Positions 58,925-64,000 of a stretch of 64,000 nt of DNA are shown piece by piece. The stretch's first letter is position 1, and each line of letters begins with the position of its first letter. This DNA is from Progne subis subis (Eukaryota > Chordata > Aves > Passeriformes > Hirundinidae), in contig JAKJHU010000187.1 of NCBI GenBank assembly GCA_022316685.1, positions 1-64,000 on the forward strand, read 5' to 3'. The translations under genes and the position numbers were made by a program. Below the pieces are notes generated by a model, which searched no databases, was not told where the DNA came from, and worked only from the letters and a program-made list of their open reading frames with translations.

Positions 58925-59023
58925 GCTTTATGACAATGGAAAACAGCAATACTTTTACTCGTAAAAACCTCCAAGTTGTGTAACTCGGTGTATGTTTGAT
59001 TGTACCAGAACCATTTTAGCATC

Positions 59024-59029
59024 AATAAA
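59024..59029 (+). terminator. DNAH17: DNAH17 polyadenylation signal AATAAA
   Basis: The hexamer in ATCAATAAAGCC lies about 100 nt after the stop, giving a very short 3' UTR (58925 to about 59050). Confidence 0.88.
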
Positions 59030-59049
59030 GCCGGTGCTGGAAGCGCTGC

Positions 59050-60286
59050 CATGTGGAGCCTGCTCTCGCAGCACACGGGGTTCTCAGGGCGGATACTGGT
59101 TTTCCACTGGTGGTTTCTGACGTGGCGCTGGTGGGGAGCCAGACCACCGTGGGAAGCCAGACAGAACTGCACACAAGTGCCTGACTCCTTTCTCTCTTCT
59201 GGCTCTCCGTCTTCCCACAGCTCAGTGTGTGATGGCTCAGTGTGAACTGAGCAAAACTCCTCACGCTCCTGCGTGGAGCAGATGTCTGGCTGGAGCAGAC
59301 AGGAGAAGAGAGGTGCAGATTTGATCTAGTTCACCCACACCCAACCCGTACAGCCCAGGGAAGATCCAGCTGCAAACTGGTTCCTCTCTGAGCATGTTAT
59401 TTCTGTTTCTAGGGTACAGGACATAACTCGGCCCTTTCTTCACAACAAATAATTTGTATCAGCAGAAACACACATTAAGGTGAGTAAATCTGCCAAGGAT
59501 GATCTCTTTGCCATAGAACAATTCACCAAAATCCAACCCTGTGAAATATTTGAGCACTTAGCTCTACAATAGTTACCTCAAACTTCCCTCACAGCTCAGT
59601 GAGACAAGCCCCAAGGGCACGCACAGAGAGCAGCTCATTTCTTTATAGAGCAGCAGTATTTATAATCACTTACAACTGAGTTTCACACACCATCAGCTTC
59701 TTTCAGGTCCCAGAAATCCTGTCTGTGGCACTGCCAGATCAGAAACCCTTGCTCACCCCGCACCCTGCACTCCCACACCTTTTTACCTGGCTTCCCAACA
59801 CCTTCTTTGCAGGATGTTATGGTTCAACCCTCCTACTTCCAGCAAGTAACATCCCAAACCCACACCAGCACCTAAAGTCTTCTCCTGCCCTTCCAGAACT
59901 CACGAAAGACCCTTGTAAATATCTGAATGTGGAGGAGCCAGACAAACCCTGCTGAGGGGGAGGCCACAGTTAGGTCAGTAAAAGGGATATGGGAACAGGC
60001 AGCACCCTGGGCACAGCACAGAAACAGGCAAGAGTGATGTCCTGAAGCTCACAAGGGCTCGAGCCATGGGGCAGTGGAACCACCAGGAATTCCAGGACAC
60101 CACAAAACAGAAAAGCAAAACCAACTGCCCCTGTTAACCACCACTACAGGGGCAAAGCAAAGCCCTGACTGGATACAAAGATAAAACATTTTAAGTATTT
60201 CAGAAATGCTTTTGATTGGCTGGTCAAGACAACACAAACGCAGTCTCTCTGCGAAACTCTGAAACGGACATTTCAGAAATGGGAGT
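59050..60286 (+). other. Interval between the convergent DNAH17 and PGS1 3' ends
   Basis: About 1.2 kb with a lower GC content than the rest of the window and no conserved open frame on either strand. It may contain a longer PGS1 3' UTR if a more distal polyA site is used (for example a TATAAA variant near 59660 on the minus strand). I see no RNA gene or mobile element. Confidence 0.6.
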
Positions 60287-60292
60287 TTTATT
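60287..60292 (-). terminator. PGS1: Candidate PGS1 polyadenylation signal AATAAA
   Basis: TTTATT on the + strand reads AATAAA on the minus strand, about 275 nt after the PGS1 stop. It is the nearest canonical hexamer; more distal sites cannot be excluded. Confidence 0.55.
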
Positions 60293-60565
60293 TCCATGCA
60301 TGGAAAATACCACTGCATGGGCTCTCTGTCAGTAGGCCTTCCAAAAATCCAAGCAGACAAAACCCAGTCAGGACCCTGAGCACTGATCCCAGTCCACGGC
60401 AGGCGGTACCCCAGAGGAATCGAGAAGTGCCTGGTTCTCCCCGTATCATGTGCACATCTATCATCTTTCTTTCATGACAGAGCACTTCAGCTATTCACTG
60501 CAGCCAGTGCAATACAACTCCTCATAATGGCAGCAAACTCACCCAAAGCAGCAACATTTCTTCTT

Positions 60566-62844
60566 TCAAAAGAAATTCTTGATCAGAGGTGTCACCAGCT
60601 TCACCCACAGTTTCACGTAACGATTTGGCTGCTCAAACGTTGATGTTGAGACAACACCTGAGGAGAGGTAAAGCTGCTCTTGCTCCTGAACAGGGAAAGA
60701 AACATCATCTCAGTAAATCCCAAGTGTTAAATTATATCATGGTCTTTCAGAGAAGCAAATTCTCAGATAAAGCTGACGAGGGATCTTGCCACAAGCATGC
60801 ACCATTTCTCCTCAAGAATTTGCAATTTAAACTCTACAGAGGGTTGAGGGTTTTGCCTTTTTGTGCCCCGCAGCGCATGAGCTTCAGTTTCAGAAAACTC
60901 CTCAAGGCCAGGCTGTAATTGCCAGAAAAGGAAACCTCACCCAAAGCTCCTGGGACTGGCTTACACAGCTCTTTCTAGACACAGCTCAGGCGCCGCGTTT
61001 GCAGATGAATGTGCAGTCGTGATCTCAGCTAAATTACCAGAAACACTCGGGCCCCCACAGCGTGCACCCAGCTGCTGAGGGAGGAAACGCACCACCCTGC
61101 TGATAACACACTCACAGCACGTGAGAGCAGCACTTTGATCGCAGGTAAGTGGGAGTTTTTAGCACAAACAGTCAGGTTTCAGGATCGGCAGGCAAATAAG
61201 GAGCAGAACAGCTCCTGGAAGTTTGTTCATCATCTTTCTTTTATAACTGAAGCTGACACAAACAGCAGAAAATACTCTGCACTATTTAAATTCAGAGTAG
61301 AACGAGGAAGCAGGAAGCAAGTACTGGAAAGTAACACCAAAAAGATGAACCAAGACATTAATCTGCAAAGTCACTCTAATTTGAGAGCCTCCAAATGCTC
61401 CAAAAGCTTTAGCCAGCTCTGCTGTGAGGATTCTGCTCCATGACCATCCAATATGGTAAGATCTGAGCACTAGAGGCAAGGCCAGTTCCCTGAATCAATC
61501 TCAGTTCATTCACAGAAGCACCCAAAGGCACCCAGAGCACTCACATTTCTTCCCAAATCTCAGCACACATTTTTAAAATGGAACTGAACATTACATAGGC
61601 AAAGTGATTTCATGGCAGCGTCCCAGGAATGGATTAAGTCTTCTAAAAAAGACCACAGAAAGTAAACACCCAGCCCATCTCAGAATCAGCTTCCAGCAAT
61701 CGGGAATGGTTTAAAGCCCTCTGAATGAGATCACTGCAGCCCTGTGTGAGAAAATTCCTTTGTGTCACATTTTCATTGATTTTCCCCTTCCATTAGAAAC
61801 AGGCAGACGCAAGATATGAATTGAAATACTCAAGCAACTCTTCCAGTAATAGAATTGTTTTTGATTAGATACACTCTGACTCATCCCAGGGAAGAGCCCT
61901 GATGCAAGAGGGCAATTCCCATTGATCTTGCAGACAATTCTGCCAGCACCTGCCTCACACAGTGCATTTCTGAGCTCGCCAAGTCACACAGAGGCACCAA
62001 ACTGATCTGCTTTGAACTGAACACTGCAGGAGAAATGACTTGGGACGGTCAGTTCCAGCAGAAGATTTAGTCAAGACAGCTGGAGAACCATACAGGATTT
62101 GGAGCAGCAGCAGAACTGCGGAGCATTCCAAGCTGCCTAATTAAAAACAAAAACAGGACAGAAAAACCCTGGGACATTGAATAACAAACCACTTCAAAAT
62201 GTTGTGTCAAGATTATATAATGCCACATTATTATTCAAGATAAAGATTTTGTCATAGAACTTCATGGGCATCCCGGGCAGCCCAGAAGGCCTCTTCCAGT
62301 CCAAGCTCCGACATTCCAAGGGCCCAGAACCCGTCCTGCCCCGGGCAATGCCCAGATGCTGGGGTTAAGGCTCAGAGGTGCGGCGTGGCTGCTGAGCAGA
62401 GGAGACAGCAGGTTCTCCAAACGCTCCGTGCACATCCAGCCCTGAGCACTCCCGGTACCCGAGGTCACCGGGGACACGCGTTCCTTCCCGTTACGGCCTC
62501 ATTTCCCAGCACTGGGTACTTGCAGCAGGCAGCTCATCAATAGTCACTTCACTGACAGCTCCTCAGGACTCCCCACGCTCCAGCAGCTTTTGAGTTATTG
62601 TAGCTGGAGGTTTTTATTGCCGCTGCGTCATCAGCGTTCCCCGTGTGACCCTGAGGTACAACATGCCCACTGCACCCCCAGAATCTGCTGCTTACCTGAT
62701 GGAGCTGCTGCTGCAAGGCTTTATTTTCTGTCACTATCGCAACCTGAGCTTCCAAGTCGCGATGCACTGATCGATAGCCGAAATTTGGAGAGCCAATCAG
62801 GGTCAGGCAGGGCAGGTCGCTCCCTGCCAGGTACAGCCAGAGGC
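60566..62844 (-). CDS. PGS1: Phosphatidylglycerophosphate synthase 1, last two coding exons (partial gene)
   Basis: PGS1 makes phosphatidylglycerophosphate from CDP-diacylglycerol and glycerol-3-phosphate in mitochondria, the committed step towards cardiolipin. Exon 62844-62696 (minus) encodes LWLYLAGSDLPCLTLIGSPN, then FGYRSVHRDLEAQVAIVTEN. It carries the Gly-Ser-Pro-Asn part of the second PLD-type HKD motif; the His and Lys of that motif (FHAKG in human) lie on the preceding exon, beyond the window. The final exon 60685-60566 starts EQEQLYLSSGVVSTSTFEQP and ends VKLWVKLVTPLIKNFF before TGA (60566-60568). Both exons have good splice sites and agree in phase. The 5' part of the gene is outside the window. 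Confidence 0.95.
60686..62695 (-). other. PGS1: PGS1 last intron
   Basis: About 2.0 kb between the two PGS1 exons, with donor GTAAGC and acceptor TGTTCAG on the minus strand. It is AT-richer than the neighbouring genes. I recognise no further exon, RNA gene or intact repeat. Confidence 0.75.
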
Positions 62845-64000
62845 CTGCAGGAAAAATGAGGAAGAGAGGAACAGTGACAGCCAAGGGAACGGCCAGGGTG
62901 GGCTCACACAGCCCCTTCACTCAGAGTGAATTAAATGCTTTAAACGTAGATTACAGATTCTGTACAGGACTTCGAGAGCAGAGAGCAGCTCAGCAGGGCC
63001 TGCAGGGCTGTGCTGCTCTGTGTGACTCGTGGGGTGCCCTGGAACAGCCCAAATCTGAGCGTTCTGACAGGGAGTGCAGCACCCCCAGCGTGCCCCAGGA
63101 ACTCACTGCCCCAAAACAACCCAGAGCAACTCCTGCCACTGCATTAGAGGTTGTTTTGCACCGCAGTGAATTCAGAAACACTGAGAGAACACAAACAGGT
63201 TTTCAGTGAAGGAACCAGCCCCAAAGCCCCGGGCAGCCAGGCTAGGTCCATCCAGCCTGTCCAGGGCCAGGGACCAGCCCCCATCCCGGGAGCATGACGT
63301 GAAGAGGCATCTCCCAGCTCTAGCAGGTGAATTCACGTGCCACCGTGAAGACACACAGAAGTGCAAATTATTTCCCCCCCTCACTTCCAGAGGAGTCAGC
63401 AGGGAGGAGATCAGACTCTTGCCAGGGCACTGGCCCCCGCCGCCGCTCACCAGCACAGCTCCCACAGCTCTGCCAGCACAGAGAGGAGGCGGGACAGAGC
63501 CCAGGACAGGTTTTCAAGGGAAAGATGGAAACCTCACATTATTCTGCACAGCACTGCAGCAGGGCAAGAAGGAACAGCCACAGGAGAGTCCGGACTGCTG
63601 CCAAGGAGAGGCTGTGTTGCCACTCTGCACAAATGGAGCCAGAAAGCCTTTGCTCTCCTCAGCAGAGCCCTGGGTGAGTCCCTGGTAGAGGCTTATCCCC
63701 ACTGGCTGGTCACACACAGGCTGCAACAAAGAACCCGTAGCATAAAAACCACCTCAGCCTTAAAATAGCAGCAGGTTTCCCAACTCAGCCCCAGAGCAGT
63801 TCCAAGAATGCCTTGAGTAAGATGCTGCCGATTCACTGCCAGTTCCTGTAACCTCCTCCCCGCCCCCACAGCACACACTCACAGAGCTGGCACTGCCCTA
63901 ATGCCGTGGCACCTCCATCCCCCCGGGGCTCACCCCACCACAGCGGGGCTGGACAGCCCACCACGGGCTCTGGGAACCACAGGAAAGCATCCACATGGCA
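62845..64000 (-). other. PGS1: PGS1 intron running off the window
   Basis: No segment on the minus strand resembles the preceding PGS1 coding exon (the one with the HxK residues), so the whole stretch to the window edge looks intronic. Confidence 0.65.

Noticed and set aside
62260..62480. Possible degenerate CR1 LINE fragment in the PGS1 intron
   Set aside because: Some words recall avian CR1 3' ends, but I could not align a continuous stretch or see the terminal repeat. RepeatMasker would decide.

Overview
This is a vertebrate nuclear window, most likely from a bird. All real genes are split by GT-AG introns, polyadenylation signals mark the gene ends, and CpG islands sit at the USP36 and CYTH1 starts. 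The gene order USP36 - CYTH1 - DNAH17 - (convergent) PGS1 is, as I recall it, the order at human 17q25.3. Very short introns (79 DNAH17 introns averaging about 230 bp) and high GC suggest an avian microchromosome; a chicken-18-like chromosome is inference. Nothing prokaryotic, viral or CRISPR-like is present.

Layout. 1-10036: USP36 (+), a nucleolar deubiquitinase, from its CpG-island first exon to a polyA signal at 10031. 10108-10233: a 48-bp minisatellite in the 300-bp gap before CYTH1. 10342-25992: CYTH1 (+), a Sec7/PH exchange factor for ARF GTPases, with an 8.4-kb first intron that holds a candidate alternative first coding exon, and a second intron holding a 3-nt microexon. 25993-27129: short intergenic interval. 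27130-59029: DNAH17 (+), an axonemal outer-arm dynein heavy chain, resolved here into 80 coding exons and 4,461 codons plus stop. 60287-64000: the 3' part of PGS1 (-), the mitochondrial phosphatidylglycerophosphate synthase, with its last two coding exons.

The genes do not form a pathway; they are neighbours by conserved synteny. Exon models were built by hand from splice sites, reading phase and remembered family sequences. Phase is continuous through all three + strand genes except at two places, one in the USP36 catalytic domain and one in the DNAH17 linker. Each looks like a single extra T and is more likely an assembly error than biology.

I found no new multi-gene system. The most interesting observations concern RNA processing: the GAG microexon that switches the cytohesin-1 PH domain between two and three glycines, a 36-bp tandem duplication that copies a DNAH17 splice acceptor in frame, two GC-AG introns in DNAH17, a candidate alternative CYTH1 first exon in matching phase, and an in-frame upstream ATG in USP36 created by splicing of its leader.
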